Shown here one piece after another: positions 9,209 to 16,833 of a DNA stretch of 64,000 bases. The stretch comes from an uncultured Winogradskyella sp. (GTDB taxonomy: Bacteria > Bacteroidota > Bacteroidia > Flavobacteriales > Flavobacteriaceae). A model generated the notes under the pieces. The model ran no database searches and was not told the origin of the DNA. It saw only the letters and a program-made list of their open reading frames with translations. Location: the NCBI RefSeq assembly GCF_947496485.1, contig NZ_CANMCZ010000006.1:124001-188000 (forward strand). Reading direction: 5' to 3'. Positions within the stretch are counted from its first letter, which is position 1, and each line of letters opens with the position of its first letter. The translations under genes and the position numbers were made by a program.

Positions 9209-9688
9209 ATGAGCAAAGTAGGCGTAATAATGGGAAGTAAGAGCGATTTGCCAGTAATGCAAGACGCTATTGATATTCTAAGAGGATTTGATATAGAAAT
9301 TGAAGTTGATATTGTTTCTGCACATAGAACTCCTGAAAAACTATTCGATTATAGTAAAAATGCTCATAAAAGAGATATAAAAGTTATCATTGCTGGTGCT
9401 GGTGGAGCTGCTCATTTACCAGGAATGGTTGCCTCTTTGTCACCTCTTCCAGTTATTGGAGTACCAGTAAAGAGTAGTAATTCTATCGACGGTTGGGATT
9501 CTGTTTTATCTATTTTACAAATGCCAGGCGGAGTTCCTGTGGCAACTGTAGCTCTAAATGGCGCAAAAAATGCAGGGATTTTAGCAGCTCAGATTTTAGG
9601 TAGCTCAGACCAATGTATATTAGACAAAATAATGGTTTACAAGGAAGGGCTCAAAGCCAAAGTCATTGATTCCGCAAAAGACTTATAA
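9209..9688 (+). CDS. purE: N5-CAIR mutase
   Basis: A 159-residue class I PurE, which rearranges N5-CAIR to CAIR. The signature GSKSDLPVM is near residues 9-17, the active-site histidine lies in SAHRTPEK, and the glycine-rich GAGGAAHLPGM loop is intact. It is cotranscribed with purK (three-base gap) and ends at a stem-loop terminator. Nothing unusual. Confidence 0.98.
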   Translation: MSKVGVIMGSKSDLPVMQDAIDILRGFDIEIEVDIVSAHRTPEKLFDYSKNAHKRDIKVIIAGAGGAAHLPGMVASLSPLPVIGVPVKSSNSIDGWDSVLSILQMPGGVPVATVALNGAKNAGILAAQILGSSDQCILDKIMVYKEGLKAKVIDSAKDL

Positions 9689-9716
9689 AAAAGCCTCAAC
9701 TTTCGTCAAGGCTTTT
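9689..9716. terminator. Rho-independent terminator after purE
   Basis: AAAAGCCT (9689-9696) pairs with AGGCTTTT (9709-9716) around a 12-base loop. The A and T flanks make it usable from either strand. Confidence 0.75.
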
Positions 9717-9765
9717 AGCTATTAATCAACTCCTAATAACAAAAATTAATGCTAATAAGATTTTG

Positions 9766-9773
9766 CAAAGGTA
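9766..9773 (-). promoter_or_regulatory. Isolated minus-strand -7-like box in the purE-M3 gap
   Basis: The minus strand reads TACCTTTG, fitting TAnnTTTG. It points toward the bidirectional terminator at 9689-9716 with no gene between, so any transcript would be only about 70 bases. No -33 element is clear, so this may be chance. Confidence 0.25.
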
Positions 9774-9853
9774 CAGCTAACTTATTATTTCACCCTCTTA
9801 AATTTTAGTTAAAAATCACATTATCAACATTTTAGTAAGAAAAATACCATAAA

Positions 9854-11884
9854 ATGACAATTCTTAATAAACCATTCAGCACAGCACATAATACAGCACC
9901 TTTTTCAAAAATAAAAACTGAAGATTTTCTACCTGCTTTTAAAACTGGAATAAAAAAAGCTAAAGCAGAAATTGATGCTATTATAAAAAACTCTGAAGCT
10001 CCAACTTTTAAAAATACTATTGAAGCCTTAGATTATTCTGGTGAAGAATTAGATCGTATTTCTAGTATTTTCTTCAATTTAAATTCTGCTGAGACTAATG
10101 ATGAAATTCAAAAAATAGCTCAAGAAGTCTCGCCATTATTGTCTGAATTTAGTAACGATATCATATTAAATCAGGATTTATTTGAACGCGTAAAAGCGGT
10201 TTATGATTCAAAATCTGGTTTGGACTTAACAACTGAGCAAGAGACACTTCTTAATAAGAAATACAAAAGTTTTTCAAGAAATGGGGCCAATTTATCTGAT
10301 GATAAAAAGGAAAAATTAAGAGCCATTGATAAAGAATTGAGCCAACTTAAATTAAAATTTGGTGAACACATCTTAGCAGAAACTAACAAATTTGAGTTGC
10401 ACCTTACTAATGAATCCGATCTTTCAGGTTTACCAGATGGTGCCAAAGAAGCTGCAAAGCAATTAGCAGAAAGCAAAGACAAAGACGGTTGGTTAATTAC
10501 TTTAGATTATCCAAGTTATATTCCGTTTATGACCTATGCCGATAACAGAAAGCTAAGAGAAAAACTGTCTAAAGCCTTCGGAAGAAAAGGATTTCAGAAT
10601 GACGACTTAGACAATCAAGATATTGTTCTTAGAATAACACAATTACGTTTTGAGCGTGCTCAACTATTAGGTTATAAAACCCATGCGCATTTTGTACTAG
10701 AGGAACGTATGGCTGAAACTCCAAAAAAAGTTAAATCATTTCTAAATGAATTATTAGAAAAGGCAAAGCCAGCTGCTGACGAAGAATTTAAAAAACTTGA
10801 AGATTTCGCCAAAGATTTAGACAGTATTGATGAATTACAAAAATGGGATTCTGGCTATTATTCGGAAAAGTTAAAACAAAAGTTATTCGACTTAGATGAT
10901 GAACAATTAAAGCCTTACTTAAAATTAGAAAATGTCATCAACGGAGCGTTTACCGTTGCAGAAAAATTATTCGGTTTACAATTTGAAGAAATTGATACCA
11001 TAGACAAATATCATGAAGATGTTTTAACCTATAAAGTTACTGATAGCGAAGGTGAATTAGTTTCTGTATTTTATGCTGACTTTTTCCCAAGGGCAGGAAA
11101 ACGCAATGGAGCTTGGATGACATCTTACAAACCACAAATGATTAAAAATGGAGTTAATGAACGACCACATGTTTCTATAGTTTGCAACTTTACAAAGCCT
11201 ACAAAAAGCAAACCTTCACTCCTAACCTTTAATGAGGTGACTACATTGTTTCATGAGTTTGGTCATGCATTACATGGTATGTTAGCAAACACAACCTATC
11301 CAAGCTTATCTGGTACTAGTGTATATTGGGATTTTGTTGAATTACCAAGTCAGATTTTAGAGAACTGGTGTTATGAAGAAGAATCATTAAAACTCTTTGC
11401 TACACATTATGAAACTGGAGAGGTTATCCCGATGGAACTTATTGAAAAGATTAAAGCATCTTCGACGTTTCATGAAGGGATGCAAACTCTAAGACAGTTG
11501 AGTTTTGGTTTATTAGATATGAGTTGGCATGGTGTTGATCCTTCAAATATAAAAAATGTAAAGGCTCATGAAGTTGAAGCATTTGGAGACACTAGCCTAT
11601 ATCCTGATGTTGCTGAAAACTGTATGAGCACATCGTTTGCTCACATATTTCAAGGAGGCTATTCTTCGGGTTATTACAGTTATAAATGGGCAGAAGTTTT
11701 AGATGCAGATGCGTTTGAATACTTTAAAGAGGAAGGTATTTTTAATAAAACGGTTGCGGATAAGTTTAAAACTTACGTTTTATCACAAGGTGGCACAGAA
11801 AACCCAATGACTTTATATAAAAAGTTTAGGGGACAAGAACCAAAACCTGAGGCTTTGCTTAGACGTGCTGGATTATTGAAATAG
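9854..11884 (+). CDS. M3-family metallopeptidase (oligopeptidase A/Dcp-like)
   Basis: A 676-residue thimet-type zinc peptidase. The zinc motif HEFGH is at residues 467-471 and the third ligand is probably Glu496 in WDFVELPSQ. There is no signal peptide, so it is likely cytoplasmic and degrades short peptides, for example those from cleaved signal peptides or proteasome-like proteolysis. The length and the FHEFGHALHGML and HEVEAFGD-type regions fit peptidyl-dipeptidase Dcp or oligopeptidase A; the motifs do not decide which. It is alone between purE and the GbsR-type regulator. Confidence 0.93.
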   Translation: MTILNKPFSTAHNTAPFSKIKTEDFLPAFKTGIKKAKAEIDAIIKNSEAPTFKNTIEALDYSGEELDRISSIFFNLNSAETNDEIQKIAQEVSPLLSEFSNDIILNQDLFERVKAVYDSKSGLDLTTEQETLLNKKYKSFSRNGANLSDDKKEKLRAIDKELSQLKLKFGEHILAETNKFELHLTNESDLSGLPDGAKEAAKQLAESKDKDGWLITLDYPSYIPFMTYADNRKLREKLSKAFGRKGFQNDDLDNQDIVLRITQLRFERAQLLGYKTHAHFVLEERMAETPKKVKSFLNELLEKAKPAADEEFKKLEDFAKDLDSIDELQKWDSGYYSEKLKQKLFDLDDEQLKPYLKLENVINGAFTVAEKLFGLQFEEIDTIDKYHEDVLTYKVTDSEGELVSVFYADFFPRAGKRNGAWMTSYKPQMIKNGVNERPHVSIVCNFTKPTKSKPSLLTFNEVTTLFHEFGHALHGMLANTTYPSLSGTSVYWDFVELPSQILENWCYEEESLKLFATHYETGEVIPMELIEKIKASSTFHEGMQTLRQLSFGLLDMSWHGVDPSNIKNVKAHEVEAFGDTSLYPDVAENCMSTSFAHIFQGGYSSGYYSYKWAEVLDADAFEYFKEEGIFNKTVADKFKTYVLSQGGTENPMTLYKKFRGQEPKPEALLRRAGLLK

Positions 11885-11927
11885 ATTAAAGAAAGAGAGT
11901 TAAAACTAATTCTCTTTACTTTTAAAA

Positions 11928-11955
11928 TAAACTTTCAATAATTATTGAAAGTTTA
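11928..11955. promoter_or_regulatory. Perfect 28-base palindromic operator before the GbsR-type regulator
   Basis: The stretch is a perfect inverted repeat. Its core is AACTTTCA-N8-TGAAAGTT, with three further paired bases on the outside. The likely -33 TTG of the regulator promoter (11945-11947) lies inside it, so a bound protein would block transcription. The same half-sites and spacing recur at 12501-12524. Confidence 0.8.
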
Positions 11956-11973
11956 AAAATTATTGTATATTTG
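11945..11973 (+). promoter_or_regulatory. Promoter of the GbsR-type regulator (TTG-N18-TATATTTG)
   Basis: A -33 TTG at 11945-11947 is separated by 18 bases from TATATTTG at 11966-11973, matching the Bacteroidota housekeeping promoter. The predicted transcription start falls almost on the ATG at 11978, which suggests a leaderless or nearly leaderless message. Confidence 0.65.
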
Positions 11974-11977
11974 CTAT

Positions 11978-12481
11978 ATGGAATACCAAGAAGCAAAAGA
12001 TAAATTTATAAGTACATGGGGAAGTTTGGGCACACTTTGGGGCATAAACAAAGCTATGGCACAAATACAAGCACTGCTTTTTGTATCTACAAAGCCCTTG
12101 TCCATGGAGGATGTTATGGAAGACCTTAAAATCTCTCGTGGTAACACCAGCATGAATTTAAGGCAACTTATGGATTGGGGAATTGTTACTAAAGTTTTAA
12201 TTTCTGGCGAGCGTAAAGAGTTCTTCACAACCGAAAAAGATGTACAAGAATTAGCTAGAATCATAGCAAAAGAACGAAGTCGAAGAGAGATAAAGCCAGT
12301 CATTAAAGTTTTAGATGAAGTATCTTCCATTAAGGATGATGGTACAGAAAAAACGAAAGAACTAATTAAACAAACAAAGGCTTTAAAAGATCTAACTGAC
12401 GATTTAGATACACTAATGAATAAACTTGTCAATCAAAAACAAAATTGGTTAACGAAGTCGGTTTTAAAACTGATGAAGTAA
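11978..12481 (+). CDS. GbsR/MarR-family transcriptional regulator
   Basis: About 167 residues from the ATG at 11978. I reject the in-frame TTG at 11963 because it lies upstream of and across the -7 box. The N-terminal region (FISTWGSLGTLWGINKAMAQIQALLF) and the winged helix (LKISRGNTSMNLRQLMDWGIVTKV) match the GbsR branch of MarR-like regulators; the C-terminal third is charged and probably a coiled dimer helix. A perfect palindrome overlaps its promoter and a matching operator precedes the next gene, so it probably represses itself and the lipid-type operon downstream. The effector is unknown. Confidence 0.9.
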   Translation: MEYQEAKDKFISTWGSLGTLWGINKAMAQIQALLFVSTKPLSMEDVMEDLKISRGNTSMNLRQLMDWGIVTKVLISGERKEFFTTEKDVQELARIIAKERSRREIKPVIKVLDEVSSIKDDGTEKTKELIKQTKALKDLTDDLDTLMNKLVNQKQNWLTKSVLKLMK

Positions 12482-12500
12482 CCATATATTTTTTAAATAT

Positions 12501-12524
12501 AACTTTCAATATTTTCTGAAAGTT
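12501..12524. promoter_or_regulatory. Second GbsR-type operator before the lipid-module operon
   Basis: AACTTTCA (12501-12508), eight bases, then TGAAAGTT (12517-12524). Half-sites and spacing equal those of the palindrome at 11928-11955. It lies 16 bases before the ATG of the small membrane protein gene. Confidence 0.75.
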
Positions 12525-12539
12525 TTAAAATAATAAAAT

Positions 12540-12875
12540 ATGAAACATTTTTATCAAATAAATAGTTCGCTTATTCCAATAACTATATTACTCTGGTTTA
12601 CATTTTGGGGAGGCATGATTGCACAGACGGTGTTAGGTATTGTTCAAGTTGCAATGAGTGTATCAATTATGGTACACTTTAAAAAACTATCCAAATCAAT
12701 ACAAATATTATTTACAGTATATGTAATACTTACTATATCAATAATTATGCTCTACAGACAAATAGGGAATAATGGACATGGTGGTATTGAGCATATGTTC
12801 TTGTTTATTATAGTGACACTATTGCTTGCTTTCTTCCACCTTTATATAACCTATAAAATTAAAAACTATGAATAG
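12540..12875 (+). CDS. Small membrane protein of unknown function
   Basis: A 111-residue, strongly hydrophobic protein with about four membrane segments (two between residues 10 and 46, then about 54-72 and 84-106) and a short polar loop GNNGHGGIEH between the last two. I do not recognise a family. Its stop overlaps the desaturase start by eight bases, so translation is probably coupled and the products may act together in the membrane. It begins just after the second AACTTTCA-N8-TGAAAGTT operator and is the first gene of the regulated run. Confidence 0.75.
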   Translation: MKHFYQINSSLIPITILLWFTFWGGMIAQTVLGIVQVAMSVSIMVHFKKLSKSIQILFTVYVILTISIIMLYRQIGNNGHGGIEHMFLFIIVTLLLAFFHLYITYKIKNYE

Positions 12876-13761
12876 TAAACTCAATACATCTGCTGGTTTC
12901 GTTAAACTATCTTGGAAAAAGTGTTTATGGTTATACCTCATGTTAATACCGATATTTTTGATTGATTTATCAATTTTTAGCTGGTCAGATATAATTCTAG
13001 GTTTCGTGCTTACTTTAGTATCAGTAGGAATTGGACATTCAATTGGGTTACACAGAGGCATAATTCATAAGTCCTATAAAACCTCTAAATTATTTAGAAA
13101 CTTGAGTATATACTTATTCGTGCTTACTGGTTTAGGTAGTCCTTTAAGCTGGTTAAAACAACACTATTTTAGAGATTATTGGCAAAATAGAACAGATTGC
13201 CCTAGATATTTTCAATATAATCATTCATTAATCACAGACTATTGGTGGAATCTACATTTAACTTTTGTTCCGAAAAATTTAGATCGATATAATATTCCTA
13301 AAGAGGATTTAAATGACCCAACAATATTATGGTTGCACAAAACGTGGTATTTACATTACTTCACTTTTATGCTTCTACTTGTTTACTTGCTAGGCATAAA
13401 TAGTACGCTTATTGCCACCTGTCTTAGAACATCTATTATCATTTTAGGACATTGGTACATTGGTTATGCGTCGCATAAGTATGGCTATTCAAGATATAAA
13501 ATAGAAAATGCTGATGAAAGCGGTTTCAATGATGTGCTTCTTGGTTTAATTTCTTTTGGTGAAGGCTTTCATAATAACCATCACTCCCATCCTACTTCTG
13601 CAAAATTTTCAATGAAATGGTATGAAATAGATTTTGGATGGATCCTAGTTTGGCTTTTATCCAAACTCGGAGTTATCAAGGAAGTAAATACACAGAGAGG
13701 AAATTTAAAGTCAACAGCAATTCCTCACAAAAAAATAAACTGGAAACTACCAAAATTTTAA
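12868..13761 (+). CDS. Fatty-acid desaturase-like membrane protein with altered second His box
   Basis: A 297-residue integral membrane protein of the acyl-CoA/acyl-lipid desaturase superfamily. Box 1 is HRGIIH (residues 62-67) and box 3 is HNNHH (235-239), with a further His195 in ILGHWYIGY. The usual middle box HRxHH is absent; at its expected place stands QHYFRDYWQNRTDCP with only His99. The enzyme may therefore bind iron differently, act as a hydroxylase-like relative, or be inactive. It overlaps the small membrane protein by eight bases and is followed four bases later by a CFA-like methyltransferase, pointing to work on membrane acyl chains. Confidence 0.85.
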   Translation: MNSKLNTSAGFVKLSWKKCLWLYLMLIPIFLIDLSIFSWSDIILGFVLTLVSVGIGHSIGLHRGIIHKSYKTSKLFRNLSIYLFVLTGLGSPLSWLKQHYFRDYWQNRTDCPRYFQYNHSLITDYWWNLHLTFVPKNLDRYNIPKEDLNDPTILWLHKTWYLHYFTFMLLLVYLLGINSTLIATCLRTSIIILGHWYIGYASHKYGYSRYKIENADESGFNDVLLGLISFGEGFHNNHHSHPTSAKFSMKWYEIDFGWILVWLLSKLGVIKEVNTQRGNLKSTAIPHKKINWKLPKF

Positions 13762-13765
13762 TACT

Positions 13766-14641
13766 ATGAAGACACAAGCAATTCACATCAAAGATTACTC
13801 AGAACAAAACAAAATAGAAATGGTAGATTTCTATAACGAAGCTACCGAAGATTATGAGTTTTGGAGTAATGATTACAACATGCATTTTGGATATTTTATT
13901 CCATTTAAAACCAATCCTTTTAAACGTGACTCTATGCTCAACCAAATGAATTCTCAGGTGCTGAAACGTTTAAAAATTGGCAAAGCTAAAAACAGGCTTG
14001 TTGATTTAGGTTGTGGAATGGGAGGTACTATGAGGCATGCACTCAAATTACACAAAAACATTATTGCCTATGGAGTGACATTATCTGGCTTTCAAGTTCA
14101 ACAAGGTAATGAGTTACTGAAAGGTAAAAATGGAATTATTCTAAAAGAGAATTATAACAATACGTCTTTTCAATCTAATTCATTCGACTCAGCAGTAGCA
14201 ATAGAAAGCTTTTGCCATTCTGGTCATGGTGAAAATACACTAAGAGAGACGCATCGTATTTTAAAACCTGGTGGACGATTAGTCATTGCGGATGCTTTTC
14301 TAAAAAAGGATAAAACCAAACTCTGTAAAGGAGGTAAATATTCTTATAATAAACTTTGTAACCACTGGAGTTTAGAAAAGTTAGAAACGCACACATTCAT
14401 AAAACAAAAACTTAAAGCGCTTGGTTTTAAAGATATTAAAGTTGAAGATGCATCTTTTAGAGTTGCTCCATCTGTTTTACATGTCCCTTTTGCAATCACT
14501 GGATTTATTCTAAAAAAACTTTTGAATTTTAAATCTATTAAAAAAGAAAGTCTTCACAATTTAAAAGGGTCTTTCTATGCTCTACTTTCAGGATTACATA
14601 TGAAAAGTTTTGGATATTATATTATCAGTGCCACCAAATAA
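13766..14641 (+). CDS. SAM-dependent methyltransferase, cyclopropane-synthase-like
   Basis: A 291-residue class I methyltransferase. The SAM-binding motif VDLGCGMGG is at residues 79-87. The pre-motif DYNMHFGYF, and GVTLSGFQVQQG at about 103-114, resemble cyclopropane-fatty-acyl-phospholipid synthase and related lipid or tocopherol methyltransferases. It lies four bases after the desaturase-like gene in the GbsR-controlled run, so an unsaturated or modified lipid acyl chain is a reasonable substrate guess. No signal peptide. The exact reaction cannot be read from the sequence. Confidence 0.85.
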   Translation: MKTQAIHIKDYSEQNKIEMVDFYNEATEDYEFWSNDYNMHFGYFIPFKTNPFKRDSMLNQMNSQVLKRLKIGKAKNRLVDLGCGMGGTMRHALKLHKNIIAYGVTLSGFQVQQGNELLKGKNGIILKENYNNTSFQSNSFDSAVAIESFCHSGHGENTLRETHRILKPGGRLVIADAFLKKDKTKLCKGGKYSYNKLCNHWSLEKLETHTFIKQKLKALGFKDIKVEDASFRVAPSVLHVPFAITGFILKKLLNFKSIKKESLHNLKGSFYALLSGLHMKSFGYYIISATK

Positions 14642-14648
14642 TTAATTT

Positions 14649-15548
14649 ATGAAAACAATCACTATAGCAGGCGGAAGCGGATTTCTAGGGCAAGTCTTAG
14701 AAAATTACTTCTCAGAAAAAGGATATACCATTTACATATTAACTAGAAATCCTAAAAGAGATAATGATATAAAATGGAATGCTAAAGATTTAGACAAGTG
14801 GACATCTATACTTGAACAAACAGATGTGTTAATCAATCTCACAGGCAAATCAGTAGATTGTAGATATACTGAAGCAAATAAAAAGCTAATTCACGATTCT
14901 AGAATAGACTCCACACGTTTGTTGGGTTTGGCAATAACCAACTGTAAAAATCCTCCAAAAACTTGGCTCAATATGTCTACATCTACAATTTATGAGGGTT
15001 CATATAGAAAAGAAATGACAGAAACCAATGGAGATATTGGTGATGATTTTTCCATGAATATTGCAAAATCTTGGGAAGCTGCGTTTAATGCTATTGAAAC
15101 ACCAAAAACAAAGAAGGTCATTTTGAGAACATCAATTGTGATTGGAAAAAATGGAGGAGCGCTCATACCTTTAAAACGATTGACCAAGTTTGGTTTAGGT
15201 GGAAAACAATGGCATGGCAAGCAAAAAGTTAGTTGGATTCACGAAACTGATTTTGCCAGAGCTATTGATTTTATAATTGGAAGAAAATTGGAAGGCATAT
15301 TCAACATTGTCTCACCAAAACCGATCACAAACAGAATATTAATGAAAACTTTGAGAAAGGTAATGAAAGTTCCTTTTGGATTATCGCATCCAAAATGGTT
15401 ATTAAAAATGGGAGCTCAAATCATAGGTACAGAATCAGAATTAGTATTAAAAAGTAGAAATGTAATACCAGAAAACCTTAAAGCAAATGGTTTCAAGTAT
15501 AAATACAGAAAAATAGAAGATGCATTTAGTGACCTTCTTAAAACATAA
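14649..15548 (+). CDS. TIGR01777-family NAD(P)-binding oxidoreductase (YfcH/SDR39U1-like)
   Basis: A 299-residue extended-SDR protein. The N-terminal nucleotide motif AGGSGFLGQ occupies residues 7-15. The DVLINLTGKSVDCRYTEANK segment, the STSTIYEG region and the C-terminal DUF1731-like part (PFGLSHPKWLLKMGAQIIGTESELVLKSR, split here by a loop) mark the TIGR01777 family. Members are NAD(P)-dependent epimerase-like proteins of unknown substrate. It is the last gene of the GbsR-controlled run, seven bases after the methyltransferase, and probably supplies a redox step in the same pathway. Confidence 0.9.
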   Translation: MKTITIAGGSGFLGQVLENYFSEKGYTIYILTRNPKRDNDIKWNAKDLDKWTSILEQTDVLINLTGKSVDCRYTEANKKLIHDSRIDSTRLLGLAITNCKNPPKTWLNMSTSTIYEGSYRKEMTETNGDIGDDFSMNIAKSWEAAFNAIETPKTKKVILRTSIVIGKNGGALIPLKRLTKFGLGGKQWHGKQKVSWIHETDFARAIDFIIGRKLEGIFNIVSPKPITNRILMKTLRKVMKVPFGLSHPKWLLKMGAQIIGTESELVLKSRNVIPENLKANGFKYKYRKIEDAFSDLLKT

Positions 15549-15636
15549 TTTATTTCTCAACTTTTTACACTACTTTTATTCAGCAATGAGGAAAAACCAT
15601 CATCCAATAGAATTTTCTAATAAGTCAATAGTCAAA

Positions 15637-16833
15637 ATGAAAACGAAAATGACTTTTCTGTTTATGATTAGATACTTACTCGTCCTTCATTTGGCTTTGG
15701 TATTTTTTTCATGTTCAGATGATGATAGACCTGCAACTATTGTCACCTCTTGCGACGACGGTGTCCAAAATGGTAACGAAACAGGTATTGATTGTGGAGG
15801 TAGTTGTTATGACAGCTGTGTTCCAGACAACGCGTTGGAAGGTGCTTTAGTCACTAGGCGTGTTTTAGTTTCTAATATCGATTATAAATTAACTGGTCCA
15901 TACATTGTTAGAGATGGTGGTACATTAGAAATTTTAGCTGGTACAAAAATAAAGGCCTTTACCGATAGTAACGCTTATATAGCTGTAGCACAAGGTGGGC
16001 AAATTTTTATATGGGGAAACGCCGACAATCCGGTTGTAATTACATCTGACAGTGAAAATCCAGAAGCAGGTGATTGGGGAGGATTAATAATATGTGGGCA
16101 GGCTCCAACAAACAATGCTATAAACTCACGATCAGAACTAGGTGATATTTTTTATGGAGGTACTGATAATGAGACCAGTTCTGGTGTCATTAGATATTTA
16201 AGGTTAGAATATACAGGGGCTCTTTTTAGAGATGAAAAACGATTTAATGCTTTAACATTTTATGGTGTTGGTTCTTTTACTACAGTCCAAAATATACAAG
16301 CTTATGAAAGTTTAGGTAATGGATTTGAAATTTTTGGCGGACGAATTAATGCTACAAATCTTGTTGGATTAAACACAAATTTATCTGGTATTAAAATATC
16401 TGGTGGATGGAATGGTACAGGCAGTTCATGGTATTTATCTAATCAAAATAAGTCTGGAATAGAACTAGGCAATAATGAATTTGATTTTAGTGCAGAACCT
16501 GCAACCTCAGCAACAATAGACAATGTCACTATAAATGGTCCTTTGTCAAACAGTGCAATACACTATACTTATGGTGGTGGTCTCTTTAATCTAAATAACG
16601 TATATACATCGCAAATTCAATTAGGCATAAACGTAAATAGCACTACCGAATCTGATATGATAGATAATGGAAATTTATTCGTCAATACCATAGAGTTCGA
16701 TAATCCTTTAACAAATTTTAATGGCTCTAATTACAATGGAACAACAAATTTTTATACGGAAGGTTCAACGAATGGTGCAGGAAATAGAAGCTTATCACCA
16801 TTATGGGCAGAAAATTGGACAATAGGTTTTTAA
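15637..16833 (+). CDS. Surface lipoprotein with right-handed beta-helix-like body
   Basis: I take the start at 15637 (MKTKMTFLF) because a lipoprotein signal ending LVFFSC follows directly; the frame is open further up to 15520 but that stretch overlaps the preceding gene and is not signal-like. After the lipid Cys comes a cysteine motif (SCDDGVQNGNETGIDCGGSC) common in flavobacterial surface proteins, then about 330 residues of short beta repeats. The family is often found in Bacteroidota without known function. Its stop overlaps by four bases the stop of the convergent 582-residue gene. Probably adhesion or a structural surface role, but this is inference. Confidence 0.75.
   Translation: MKTKMTFLFMIRYLLVLHLALVFFSCSDDDRPATIVTSCDDGVQNGNETGIDCGGSCYDSCVPDNALEGALVTRRVLVSNIDYKLTGPYIVRDGGTLEILAGTKIKAFTDSNAYIAVAQGGQIFIWGNADNPVVITSDSENPEAGDWGGLIICGQAPTNNAINSRSELGDIFYGGTDNETSSGVIRYLRLEYTGALFRDEKRFNALTFYGVGSFTTVQNIQAYESLGNGFEIFGGRINATNLVGLNTNLSGIKISGGWNGTGSSWYLSNQNKSGIELGNNEFDFSAEPATSATIDNVTINGPLSNSAIHYTYGGGLFNLNNVYTSQIQLGINVNSTTESDMIDNGNLFVNTIEFDNPLTNFNGSNYNGTTNFYTEGSTNGAGNRSLSPLWAENWTIGF

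Noticed and set aside
11974..12432. Open frame of about 152 codons on the minus strand opposite the GbsR-type regulator
   Set aside because: Fully covered by a recognisable regulator with its own promoter and operator; the antisense protein is Ser/Leu-rich without motif.
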